Shown: positions 1 to 5,825, counted from the first letter of the stretch. The stretch: 5,857 nt of DNA from Thermoprotei archaeon (GCA_015661745.1 DQVL01000051.1:1-5857); one strand, 5' to 3'. The notes: a model not told the origin generated them from the sequence alone. Translations and numbers: made by a program.

Positions 1-357
1 ATCGAGATGATTAAGAGAGGGTCTATAGATAAAGGTGATGTTATCGAGTCTTCTAAAGTTGCAGCTATAAATGCGGTTAAGAATACTCCTTATATACTTC
101 CATATTGCCATCCAATAAAGATAACAGGTATAGATATAGATCATATTCTTAACAGAGACTATATTGAGATGTCTGTAACTGTAAAGAGTATTGAACAGAC
201 CGGTGTTGAGATGGATGCTTTAACAGGTTTGATGGCTGGTCTACTCTGTATATGGGATATGGTTAAAAAGTATGAAAAGGATGAAGAGGGTAACTATCCA
301 ACCACGAAGATAGTTGATGTACATGTAGAGTATAAGAGGAAGGAGATAGTCAAGTAA
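1..357 (+). CDS. moaC: Cyclic pyranopterin monophosphate synthase MoaC (5' end outside window)
   Basis: Second enzyme of molybdenum/tungsten cofactor synthesis; it converts the MoaA product (3',8-cyclo-GTP) to cyclic pyranopterin monophosphate in the cytoplasm. The reading frame is open to base 1 and the visible part starts just before the KGDV motif, so roughly 35-40 N-terminal residues are missing at the window edge; the ATG at base 7 is internal. Counting from that ATG, the E. coli catalytic positions are visible: K9 (K51) in KGDV, H35 (H77) in CHP, E68 (E112) in TGVEM, D84 (D128) and K87 (K131) in WDMVKK. The E114 equivalent is Asp (D70), a conservative change. The tail (EKDEEGNYPTTKI) resembles archaeal MoaC as I know it rather than the bacterial KSGGKSG ending. 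It lies 34 bases before the moaB start on the same strand, so the two are probably co-transcribed. The family call is very secure. Confidence 0.95.
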   Translation: MEMIKRGSIDKGDVIESSKVAAINAVKNTPYILPYCHPIKITGIDIDHILNRDYIEMSVTVKSIEQTGVEMDALTGLMAGLLCIWDMVKKYEKDEEGNYPTTKIVDVHVEYKRKEIVK

Positions 358-380
358 TTAAAATATATTGGTTATATACA

Positions 381-384
381 GGTG
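381..384 (+). promoter_or_regulatory. Shine-Dalgarno site deciding the moaB start
   Basis: GGTG, complementary to the CACC core at the 3' end of archaeal 16S rRNA, sits 7 bases before a GTG at 392. No comparable motif precedes the earlier in-frame TTG at 368, and the ATG at 404 has only a GGGT. This favours 392 as the start. Confidence 0.45.
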
Positions 385-391
385 TTGTAAA

Positions 392-913
392 GTGGGTCCC
401 TATATGGGATATCATGTTGGATGGAAGATATTGATATCCACAGTAAGTACGAGGAGATATAAATCGCTATTAGAACTTGGTGAGTATGAAGATAAATCCG
501 GTGATATAGCTGTATCCATCTTTGAAAGATATGGATATAGGAATATTGATAGGATCTTAATTAGTGATGATACTAAAATGATTAAGGAGGTCATCGATAT
601 AGCCCTTAAGAAGGGTGTGGATATCTTGATATTCATAGGTGGAACCGGTGTAGCCAAGGATGATGTAACTGTTGAGACCCTAAAAAAATTCTTTGATAAG
701 GAGTTGCCAGGCTTTAATGTATTATATACTGTATATAGTGAGAGACAAGTTGGTGTAAGGGCTCTATCGTCACGGGCTACAGCCGGATTTATTAAAGACA
801 TGCTTGTATATGCACTCCCTGGATCCCCAAATGCTGTTCAACTATGTATTGAAAAGCTTATACTTCCGGAGGCTGAGCATCTCCTTAAGATTAGGAGGGG
901 CTATAAACATTAG
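392..913 (+). CDS. moaB: Molybdopterin adenylyltransferase-type protein MoaB/MogA
   Basis: MoaB/MogA-fold protein that activates molybdopterin with ATP (adenylyl-molybdopterin) before metal insertion by MoeA. Seen in the 173-aa product: a beta-strand start (WKILISTVSTRRY), the GGTGVAKDDVT nucleotide/pterin loop at 83-93 with its conserved Asp, LPGF at 105-108, SRATAG at 127-132 and ALPGSPNAV at 141-149. All are signature segments of the family in the usual order, and the length is normal for archaeal MoaB. The GTG start at 392 is chosen for its Shine-Dalgarno spacing. An in-frame TTG at 368 would add eight residues including a Cys pair (YRCCKV), and ATG at 404 is another possibility. It follows moaC closely, consistent with one cofactor operon. 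In archaea the MoaB name is usual even though the activity is MogA-like. Confidence 0.92.
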   Translation: MGPYMGYHVGWKILISTVSTRRYKSLLELGEYEDKSGDIAVSIFERYGYRNIDRILISDDTKMIKEVIDIALKKGVDILIFIGGTGVAKDDVTVETLKKFFDKELPGFNVLYTVYSERQVGVRALSSRATAGFIKDMLVYALPGSPNAVQLCIEKLILPEAEHLLKIRRGYKH

Positions 914-927
914 CCTATCCATAATAA

Positions 928-942
928 GGGTTGGATAAACCC
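928..942 (+). other. Small inverted repeat after moaB
   Basis: GGGTT and AACCC flank a 5-base spacer (GGATA), giving a 5-bp potential hairpin 14 bases after the moaB stop. No T-run follows directly; the nearest is TTTT at 981-984. It could help end or stabilise the moaCB transcript, but a bacterial-type intrinsic terminator is not supported. Confidence 0.25.
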
Positions 943-968
943 CGGGATCTACATATCAAATATAGTCT

Positions 969-997
969 ATTTAACACATCTTTTACCCCATTTAACA
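969..997 (+). repeat. Direct repeat ATTTAACA x2 upstream of the AOR promoter
   Basis: ATTTAACA occurs at 969-976 and 990-997, 21 bp apart start to start, about two helical turns, so both copies face the same side of DNA. The second copy overlaps the TTTACCCCATT element and ends just before the TATA-like box at 1003. This placement suits a regulator binding as a dimer upstream of the basal promoter. That role is inferred from position only. Confidence 0.35.
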
Positions 998-1009
998 ACG
1001 TCTATAAAT
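982..1009 (+). promoter_or_regulatory. Probable AOR promoter with shared upstream element
   Basis: A TATA-like box TATAAAT (1003-1009) is preceded 10 bp upstream by TTTACCCCATT (982-992). An archaeal start about 25 bases downstream of the box would fall near 1029-1034, leaving a leader of roughly 45 bases to ATG 1076. The same 11-mer with the same spacing to TTTAAAT occurs before the aminotransferase transcript at 2933-2960. An alternative A/T-rich box at about 1043-1054 would give an almost leaderless mRNA but does not explain the Shine-Dalgarno motif at 1067. Confidence 0.45.
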
Positions 1010-1066
1010 GAATATATCAGGGTAAAAATAGTCTCATCTATCTAAATATAATTAAAGGGTTATATG

Positions 1067-1071
1067 GGTGG
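1067..1071 (+). promoter_or_regulatory. Shine-Dalgarno site deciding the AOR start
   Basis: GGTGG lies 4 bases before the ATG at 1076, much like the GGTGG placed 5 bases before the inositol-phosphate synthase ATG at 4646. The upstream in-frame ATG at 1064 has only a weak AGGG before it. Starting at 1076 also gives an N-terminus (MVYGYGNRIAFIDL) that lines up with Pyrococcus AOR (MYGNWGRFIRVNL). Confidence 0.45.
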
Positions 1072-1075
1072 AATC

Positions 1076-2929
1076 ATGGTATATGGATATGGTAATCGAA
1101 TCGCTTTCATAGATCTTACAAAGGGTAAAGTGAAAATTAGAAAGCCTAAAGAGTCCATATTAAAAGAATATATTGGTGGTAAAGGACTTGGAGCTAGACT
1201 CCTATATGATATGCTTCCACCAAAAATAGATCCTCTATCTCCATCTAACATACTTATATTTGCAGTTGGTCCATTGACTGGTACTGGAGCCCCTGCATCT
1301 GCAAGGGGTGTAATCGTAACCAAATCACCAGCTACATGGACATTTAACGATAGTAATGGAGGTGGCTTCTTCACCTCATATATGAAGCTGGCTGGATATG
1401 ATGCATTAGTCTTCCTGGGTAGGGCTGAGAAACTTAGTTATGTATATATTGACCATGATGGTAAGATCCATATTCGTGATGCAACCCATATTAGTGGATA
1501 TGGGGTATATGCAACAGAGGATACGTTGAAGGATGAGGTTGGTGATAAAGATGCAAAGGTAGCATCTATTGGCCCGGCCGGTGAGAATCTAGTTAAGATT
1601 GCCGGTGTAGTAGTAGATAAACATCATATCCATGCTAGGGGTGGATCCGGAGCTGTTATGGGGAGTAAAAATTTAAAGGCTGTGGTTGTCTCGGCAGATA
1701 AGAATAACCCTAGATATGAACTTGCATATCCAGATGAGTTTAACGAGTTTAACAGAAGATATATTAAAGAGAAGATCTTTAGTGAGGAGTATTCATGGGC
1801 TAAAGATGGTGGTACACCTGTTATTGTTCAATGGAGTAATGAGGCTGGGTTATTCCCGACTAAAAACTTTCAGGATGGTGTATTCGATGGCTGGGAAGAT
1901 ATTTCTGCGGAGATTCTAAAGAGCTATAGAACTAGTAAGGCAGCCTGCTATAGATGTACAATAGCATGTAGAAACCTGGTTAAGATTAGGCATGAGAAGT
2001 TTGGAGAGGTATTTATTGATGGGCCAGAGTATGAGACTATAGCTATGGTTGGTGGATCGACGGGTCTAGGTGATTTTAAAGCTATAGTATCATTGAATGC
2101 ACTGCTTGATGATATGGGTATGGACTCGATATCAGCAGGAAACATAATTGGATATGTTATGGAGCTCTATGAAAAAGGTTATATATCTAAGGATGACCTA
2201 GGAGGGTTGGAGGCTAAATGGGGTGATCCGGATGTTGAACATGAACTTGTTAAGATGATTGCATACCGCAGAGGATTCGGTGATATTATGGCTGAAGGGG
2301 TAAAGGGTATTGCCTCATATATTGGTGGTGACTCTTATAAATTCGCTATAGAGGTTAAGGGATTGGAGTATCCAGCTTATGACCCTAGAGGTAGTTACTC
2401 AATGGCTCTAGCCTATGCAACCTCTGACCGTGGAGCATGCCACTTAAGAGCATGGAGTATCGTTGAAGAGGCATTTGGAGATAAAGACCCCTATATAGTT
2501 GAGGGGAAGGCTGAGATAGTCATAAGGCTTCAGGACCTCAATGCTATTAAATGGAGTATGGTGTGGTGTGACTTTCTAGCTATAAATTATGAGGATATGT
2601 CTACATATCTAAGGCTAGCCACTGGATGGGATCTAAAGCCTGAAGAGCTTAGATACCGTGGTGAGAAGATATGGAATCTAATTAGACTATTTAATTTGAG
2701 AGAAGGATTTACGAGGAGAGACGACTATGCCCCATATAGGATTTTACATGAGCCACTAAAGAGTGGACCGGCAAAAGATAAGGTAATTGGGGTGGATAAC
2801 TTCAACAAGATGTTGGATGAGTATTACAGGCTAAGAGGTTGGAATAAGGATGGTGTCCCACTTAAGAAAACCCTTAGAAGACTCCGGTTATCAAAGGATT
2901 ACAAGAGGGTTTGGCACCCACTAAATTGA
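1076..2929 (+). CDS. Aldehyde:ferredoxin oxidoreductase family tungstoenzyme
   Basis: Cytoplasmic oxygen-sensitive enzyme of the AOR family, which oxidises aldehydes to carboxylates and reduces ferredoxin, using tungsten held by two pyranopterins plus one [4Fe-4S] cluster. In the 617-aa product (Pyrococcus furiosus AOR has 605) I see the N-terminal pterin-binding segments GPLTGTGAP (65-73) and RGGSGAVMGSKNLKA (188-202), KNFQDG (263-268), the cluster motif C291-x2-C294-x3-C298 and its distant fourth ligand C498, GPEYET with E318 (Pyrococcus E313), YDPRG (435-439) and H456 in GACH (Pyrococcus H448). The E-x-x-H motif linked to the intersubunit iron of Pyrococcus AOR is replaced by S-L-N-A (339-342). 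Subfamily and substrate cannot be assigned: AOR proper, FOR, GAPOR and other WOR types share these motifs. An ATG at 1064 is an alternative start (+4 aa). The cofactor genes moaC and moaB lie upstream, but a 160-base gap with promoter-like elements suggests its own transcript. Confidence 0.93.
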   Translation: MVYGYGNRIAFIDLTKGKVKIRKPKESILKEYIGGKGLGARLLYDMLPPKIDPLSPSNILIFAVGPLTGTGAPASARGVIVTKSPATWTFNDSNGGGFFTSYMKLAGYDALVFLGRAEKLSYVYIDHDGKIHIRDATHISGYGVYATEDTLKDEVGDKDAKVASIGPAGENLVKIAGVVVDKHHIHARGGSGAVMGSKNLKAVVVSADKNNPRYELAYPDEFNEFNRRYIKEKIFSEEYSWAKDGGTPVIVQWSNEAGLFPTKNFQDGVFDGWEDISAEILKSYRTSKAACYRCTIACRNLVKIRHEKFGEVFIDGPEYETIAMVGGSTGLGDFKAIVSLNALLDDMGMDSISAGNIIGYVMELYEKGYISKDDLGGLEAKWGDPDVEHELVKMIAYRRGFGDIMAEGVKGIASYIGGDSYKFAIEVKGLEYPAYDPRGSYSMALAYATSDRGACHLRAWSIVEEAFGDKDPYIVEGKAEIVIRLQDLNAIKWSMVWCDFLAINYEDMSTYLRLATGWDLKPEELRYRGEKIWNLIRLFNLREGFTRRDDYAPYRILHEPLKSGPAKDKVIGVDNFNKMLDEYYRLRGWNKDGVPLKKTLRRLRLSKDYKRVWHPLN

Positions 2930-2932
2930 TGG

Positions 2933-2960
2933 TTTACCCCATTCAAACTCATTTTTAAAT
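2933..2960 (+). promoter_or_regulatory. Probable promoter of the aminotransferase transcript; AOR 3' T-tract
   Basis: TTTACCCCATT (2933-2943) is followed after exactly 10 bp by TTTAAAT (2954-2960), matching the arrangement before the AOR gene. The distance from box to first start codon is also nearly equal: 72 bases here to GTG 3026, 73 in front of AOR to ATG 1076. A start site near 2980-2985 is expected. The T-run at 2952-2956, 23 bases after the AOR stop, could also end the AOR transcript, as archaeal RNA polymerase tends to stop at T-tracts. Confidence 0.4.
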
Positions 2961-2978
2961 ATTTACTTAATATTTAGA

Positions 2979-2986
2979 TTTATATA
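2979..2986 (+). promoter_or_regulatory. Alternative TATA-like box
   Basis: TTTATATA is a second good TATA-box match. It would place transcription start near 3005-3010, giving a short leader of about 15-20 bases ahead of the GTG at 3026. Sequence alone cannot decide between this and the box at 2954. Confidence 0.3.
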
Positions 2987-3013
2987 GGATCTATTCCCGA
3001 CCTAATCTATTAA

Positions 3014-3019
3014 GGAGGT
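3014..3019 (+). promoter_or_regulatory. Strong Shine-Dalgarno site of the leader ORF
   Basis: GGAGGT lies 6 bases before a GTG at 3026, one of the best ribosome-binding motifs in the window. It has no purpose for the aminotransferase itself, whose ATG is 71 bases further on, so it argues that the small ORF is translated. Its GGAGG can pair fully with CCTCC at 3064-3068. Confidence 0.5.
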
Positions 3020-3025
3020 TTGATT

Positions 3026-3097
3026 GTGGAGTTGGTTGAGGACGAGACAGCCTATATTAGGGTCCTCCAATTGGTGGTGATACCATCTTATGTATGA
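3026..3097 (+). CDS. Putative 23-aa leader peptide overlapping the aminotransferase start
   Basis: A short ORF starting with GTG (product beginning MELVEDETAYIRV) ends at TGA 3095-3097, 8 bases inside the aminotransferase gene, forming the overlap ATGTATGA. It follows a strong Shine-Dalgarno motif and is in the +1 frame relative to the next gene, which cannot be extended upstream because of a TGA at 3078-3080. The product is acidic at first and then rich in Val, Leu and Ile (10 of the 22 residues after the start). I recognise no domain. Its position suggests translational coupling: ribosomes reading it would open the hairpin around the second Shine-Dalgarno site and finish at the aminotransferase ATG. 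It could also be a chance ORF. Confidence 0.4.
   Translation: MELVEDETAYIRVLQLVVIPSYV
3061..3084 (+). promoter_or_regulatory. Shine-Dalgarno site of the aminotransferase inside a potential hairpin
   Basis: GGTGGTGAT (3073-3081) is a near-ideal archaeal ribosome-binding site, ending 8 bases before ATG 3090. Directly upstream, CCTCC (3064-3068) can fold back on GGTGG (3073-3077) over an AATT loop with one T-T mismatch, and GGT 3061-3063 can pair with ACC 3082-3084 across a bulge. The hairpin would mask the site unless a ribosome reads the leader ORF through it. Confidence 0.4.
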
Positions 3098-4502
3098 GGC
3101 TTACTTAAATAGTTTTGAAGATTATGGTCCCAAAACATTAGATGAAGTTAGGAAATATCTGGATCGGACTAAGAAGTCCAGAGAGATTTTCGAAACTGTT
3201 TCGGAATATATTCCATATGGCGTCAACAGTAACCAGAGATTCTATCCACCATATCCAATCTATATGAAGAGAGCTAGAGGATCTAGTGTATGGGATGTAG
3301 ACGATAATTTATATATTGATTTTAATATGGGGTATGGAGCCCTTATCGTAGGGCATGCACATCCAAAGATAAATGAAGCTCTTCATAAACAGTTGGAGGA
3401 GGGTATATTATATACATTTCCCTACTACCTACTTGAAGAACTAACAGAATTGATTACTGATATTCTAGATATAGACATGTTTAGGTTTAGTAATAGCGGC
3501 AGTGAAGCGGTAATGTTTGCAATTAGATTAGCTAGGGCATTCACCGGTAGAGACATAATAATTAAGGTTGAGGGTAGCTACCATGGTACTTATGACAATG
3601 TATTATTCAGTATATGGCCATTCAGAGGGTTAGCTGGACCAAGGAAGATGCCAGTTAGTGTATTGGAGACTATGGGTGTCCCAGATGCTATGGAGGAGTT
3701 AGTTAGAATTGTACCCTTTAATGATGTAAATCCCCTTGTCGATATACTTGAGGAGGAGGGGGATGATGTAGCAGCGATTATAGTTGAACCTGTAATGATG
3801 AATGCAGGGATAATTAAGCCTGAAAATGGATACCTAAAAAGTCTACGGAAACTAGCTTATGAGTATGACGTTGTATTAATATTTGATGAGGTTAAGACTG
3901 CCTTGAGAGCCGGGCTTACAACTGCTTCACAGATTTATGGAGTCGACCCAGATATTATAACTGTTGCAAAGGCTATAGGTGGTGGAGCAGTAGTAAGTCT
4001 AGTAGGTGGTATAGAGGAGATAATGTCCCTAGTCGGTCCTACAGAGAGTATAAGGATACAAGGAGTTGTTCATGCAGGTACCTATAACGCGAATCCACTT
4101 AGCCTACGTGCATTATACGTTACATTAACTGAGATATTGACTGAGGATTCCTATAGAAAAATGTTGGATATGAATAGAAAACTACTTGATGGCTATACAC
4201 ATCTATTACGAGAGTATGACATACCTGGTTATGTAGAGGAATTTGGTGTATCAGGTTCATTAATATTTAGTGATAAAAAAGTTAAGAACTTTAGGGATCT
4301 CATGAATCTACCTTTTGACTTATGGTATCCACTATACTATTCTATGTTGAATAGAGGCGTCATACCAATGGCTACTGGTCCGGAAGAGATGTGGACCCTC
4401 AGTGTACAACATACTATTGAGGATATAGAAAAATATTTGGAGGCATTGTCCGATTCATTTAATGTTATATCTGAGGCAAAGAGATATATAGAAGAGTGGT
4501 AG
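3090..4502 (+). CDS. Class-III PLP aminotransferase, glutamate-1-semialdehyde aminomutase-like
   Basis: Fold-type I, class-III PLP enzyme. In the 470-aa product I see a GSAM-like N-terminal domain (IPYGVNSNQRF at 41-51, VWDVDDNLYIDF at 67-78, GHAHP at 88-92), the phosphate-binding NSGSEA (135-140), YHGTYDN (164-170), FDEV with D266 for the pyridine nitrogen, the Schiff-base K294 in AKAIGGG, GTYNANP (330-336) and the C-terminal EEMWTLSVQHTIEDIEK. The closest family I recognise is glutamate-1-semialdehyde 2,1-aminomutase (HemL, tetrapyrrole synthesis). However, the mobile AGSG loop after YHG and the usual DEVMTGFR are changed (here FDEVKTALR), and about 30-35 extra N-terminal residues precede the core (family about 430 aa). 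No heme gene is nearby. I therefore call a HemL-like aminotransferase of unknown substrate. The start at ATG 3090 is fixed by a strong ribosome site and an upstream in-frame stop. Confidence 0.88.
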   Translation: MYEAYLNSFEDYGPKTLDEVRKYLDRTKKSREIFETVSEYIPYGVNSNQRFYPPYPIYMKRARGSSVWDVDDNLYIDFNMGYGALIVGHAHPKINEALHKQLEEGILYTFPYYLLEELTELITDILDIDMFRFSNSGSEAVMFAIRLARAFTGRDIIIKVEGSYHGTYDNVLFSIWPFRGLAGPRKMPVSVLETMGVPDAMEELVRIVPFNDVNPLVDILEEEGDDVAAIIVEPVMMNAGIIKPENGYLKSLRKLAYEYDVVLIFDEVKTALRAGLTTASQIYGVDPDIITVAKAIGGGAVVSLVGGIEEIMSLVGPTESIRIQGVVHAGTYNANPLSLRALYVTLTEILTEDSYRKMLDMNRKLLDGYTHLLREYDIPGYVEEFGVSGSLIFSDKKVKNFRDLMNLPFDLWYPLYYSMLNRGVIPMATGPEEMWTLSVQHTIEDIEKYLEALSDSFNVISEAKRYIEEW

Positions 4503-4529
4503 AGAATGGATTAGTAGTTGTTTGATAAA

Positions 4530-4546
4530 CCTAAAAATTTAAATTT
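4530..4546 (+). promoter_or_regulatory. Probable promoter of the inositol phosphate synthase gene
   Basis: CCTAAAA followed by the 12-bp palindrome AAATTTAAATTT (4535-4546) resembles a BRE plus TATA box with TTTAAA core. Transcription would start near 4564-4570, leaving a leader of about 75-80 bases. A second A/T-rich box at 4557-4570 (ATAATATATATTTT) would instead start near 4585-4590. The TTTACCCCATT element of the other two promoters is absent. Confidence 0.4.
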
Positions 4547-4581
4547 GTATATAGACATAATATATATTTTGAGAGTCAACC

Positions 4582-4619
4582 GGGGTTATAACACGTTTTT
4601 CACTCTATATATCAACCCC
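4582..4619 (+). other. Potential stem-loop in the ino1 leader
   Basis: GGGGTT (4582-4587) pairs with AACCCC (4614-4619), and ATA (4588-4590) with TAT (4610-4612) past a single bulged C, giving about 9 bp around a 19-base loop that contains TTTTT (4596-4600). It ends 16 bases before the GGTGG ribosome site. No T-run follows the stem, so it is not a classical terminator. It may be a leader structure, or the loop T-run may end read-through from the aminotransferase gene. GTTATAAC (4585-4592) is itself a perfect palindrome and could be a protein site. Confidence 0.3.
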
Positions 4620-4645
4620 CTACAATGTTTCTAAAGGTGGTTTAG

Positions 4646-5818
4646 ATGGTTAGGGTTGTAGTGTTAGGTATGGGTATGGCGGCCTCACATTATATTGTGG
4701 GGCTTGAAAGAATTAAGATGGGTGATGTAGAACCATATGGTGTTCCATTGGCAGGGAAACTTCCTATTGATATTAGCGAGATAGAGGTTGTAGGTGTATA
4801 TGATGTAGACACTAGTAAAGTCGGTAAATCGGTGTATGAAGTTGCTAAGATGCAGATCGGATCAGATATGCCTATACCAGAGAGTCTTAAAGAGATTAAA
4901 GTATATGAAGGTGTACATTTGAGGAACTTGGATAGACTTGGTATTGAAGCGAGGGGTGTTGAGGATAGGAAATCTCTATCAGAGGCTTTAGATTACCTAG
5001 TTGAACAATGGAGCCGATTAGAGCCTGATGTATTCATAAATGTTATAACGACGGAGTATGCTACACCATTTGGAGACCCTAATTATCTTGCTGAGGTTAT
5101 TCGAGAGAATAATGTAGATGAGATCTCTGCAGGCCAGTTCTATGCCTATGCAGCTGCAGTATATGCATCGAAATATAAACCTATAGCCTATGTCAATCTA
5201 ATACCTACCCCATTAGCTAATGACGATGCCTTCATAAAATTATATACTAAATATAACTCTGTGTTACTAGGTGACGATGGAGCGACAGGAGCCACTCCAT
5301 ATACAGCCGACACTCTTGAACATCTTAGGGAGAGGAATAGATATGTAGATTTTATTGTACAGTTCAATATAGGGGGAAACCTAGATTTCTATGCATTGAC
5401 AGATCCCGATAAGAATCTTATGAAGGAGGAGACAAAAAGCAGTATTGTTAGGGATATACTGGGGTATGAGGCTCCACATTATATCAAGCCTACAGGATAT
5501 CTAGAGCCGTTAGGGGATAAGAAGTTTGTCAGTATACATATTGAGTATAAAACTTTCAATGGATTGAGAGATAGTATATACGTTAATATGAGGATAAATG
5601 ACAGCCCGGCACTTGCTGGATATATGGTTGATTTGGCTAGACTTGGTAAGATGTTATTGGATCAAGGCTTTAAAGGGTCTGTCTATGAAGTTAATGCATT
5701 CTATATGAAGAAACCGGGTCCAAGGGGGTCTCCCTCAATATCTAGGATCGTCGCCTACCAGAGGCTTATTAATTGGTTGGAAAGTAATGACCTCATTGTA
5801 AGGGAATATCTTGAATAG
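4646..5818 (+). CDS. ino1: myo-Inositol-1-phosphate synthase
   Basis: NAD-dependent cytoplasmic enzyme turning glucose 6-phosphate into L-myo-inositol 1-phosphate, the entry point to inositol phospholipids and, in many thermophilic archaea, di-inositol phosphate solutes. The 390-aa product has an N-terminal Rossmann segment (VVVLGMGMAASHYIVGLE, 4-21), VVGVYDVDTSKVG (48-60) for the adenosine end, and then the hallmark catalytic-domain segments: SAGQFYAYAAAVYA (161-174), VLLGDDGATGATPYT (206-220), QFNIGGNLDFYAL (239-251) followed by the active-site lysine region KEETKSS (260-266), GYLEPLGDKK (284-293), and INDSPALAGYMVDLARLGK (317-335). These resemble the short mycobacterial/archaeal type (Mycobacterium Ino1: GDDIKSQVGAT, LNVGGNMDF, DSPNSAG) rather than the long eukaryotic enzyme. 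GGTGG ends 5 bases before the ATG. It has its own promoter-like region and is followed by T-tracts, so it is probably monocistronic. Confidence 0.93.
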   Translation: MVRVVVLGMGMAASHYIVGLERIKMGDVEPYGVPLAGKLPIDISEIEVVGVYDVDTSKVGKSVYEVAKMQIGSDMPIPESLKEIKVYEGVHLRNLDRLGIEARGVEDRKSLSEALDYLVEQWSRLEPDVFINVITTEYATPFGDPNYLAEVIRENNVDEISAGQFYAYAAAVYASKYKPIAYVNLIPTPLANDDAFIKLYTKYNSVLLGDDGATGATPYTADTLEHLRERNRYVDFIVQFNIGGNLDFYALTDPDKNLMKEETKSSIVRDILGYEAPHYIKPTGYLEPLGDKKFVSIHIEYKTFNGLRDSIYVNMRINDSPALAGYMVDLARLGKMLLDQGFKGSVYEVNAFYMKKPGPRGSPSISRIVAYQRLINWLESNDLIVREYLE

Positions 5819-5825
5819 CCACCAC

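Noticed and set aside
564..570. GTGATGA as the C box of a C/D guide RNA
   Set aside because: No CTGA D box or C'/D' pair lies at a suitable distance, and the segment encodes a conserved part of MoaB.
412..801. 129-codon ORF on the minus strand
   Set aside because: It lies wholly antisense to moaB, whose conserved motifs are clear, and its translation is low-complexity Ser/Leu/Ile with no recognisable domain.
928..942. Hairpin GGGTT/AACCC as an intrinsic terminator
   Set aside because: No T-run follows directly and the stem is only 5 bp; kept only as a low-confidence inverted repeat.
1060..1374. 104-codon ORF on the minus strand
   Set aside because: It is antisense to the well-supported AOR coding region and its Pro/Leu-rich product mirrors AOR Gly-rich codons; no ribosome site or promoter supports it.
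1686..1919. 77-codon + strand ORF inside the AOR gene
   Set aside because: It is an alternative frame of AOR, which is intact and conserved across this stretch.
1948..2145. 65-codon ORF on the minus strand
   Set aside because: It is antisense to the AOR cluster-binding region with no independent support.
3026..3100. Leader ORF as the frameshifted true N-terminus of the aminotransferase
   Set aside because: The aminotransferase has its own near-ideal ribosome site and ATG, its N-terminus is already longer than the family norm, and the leader product shows no family similarity.
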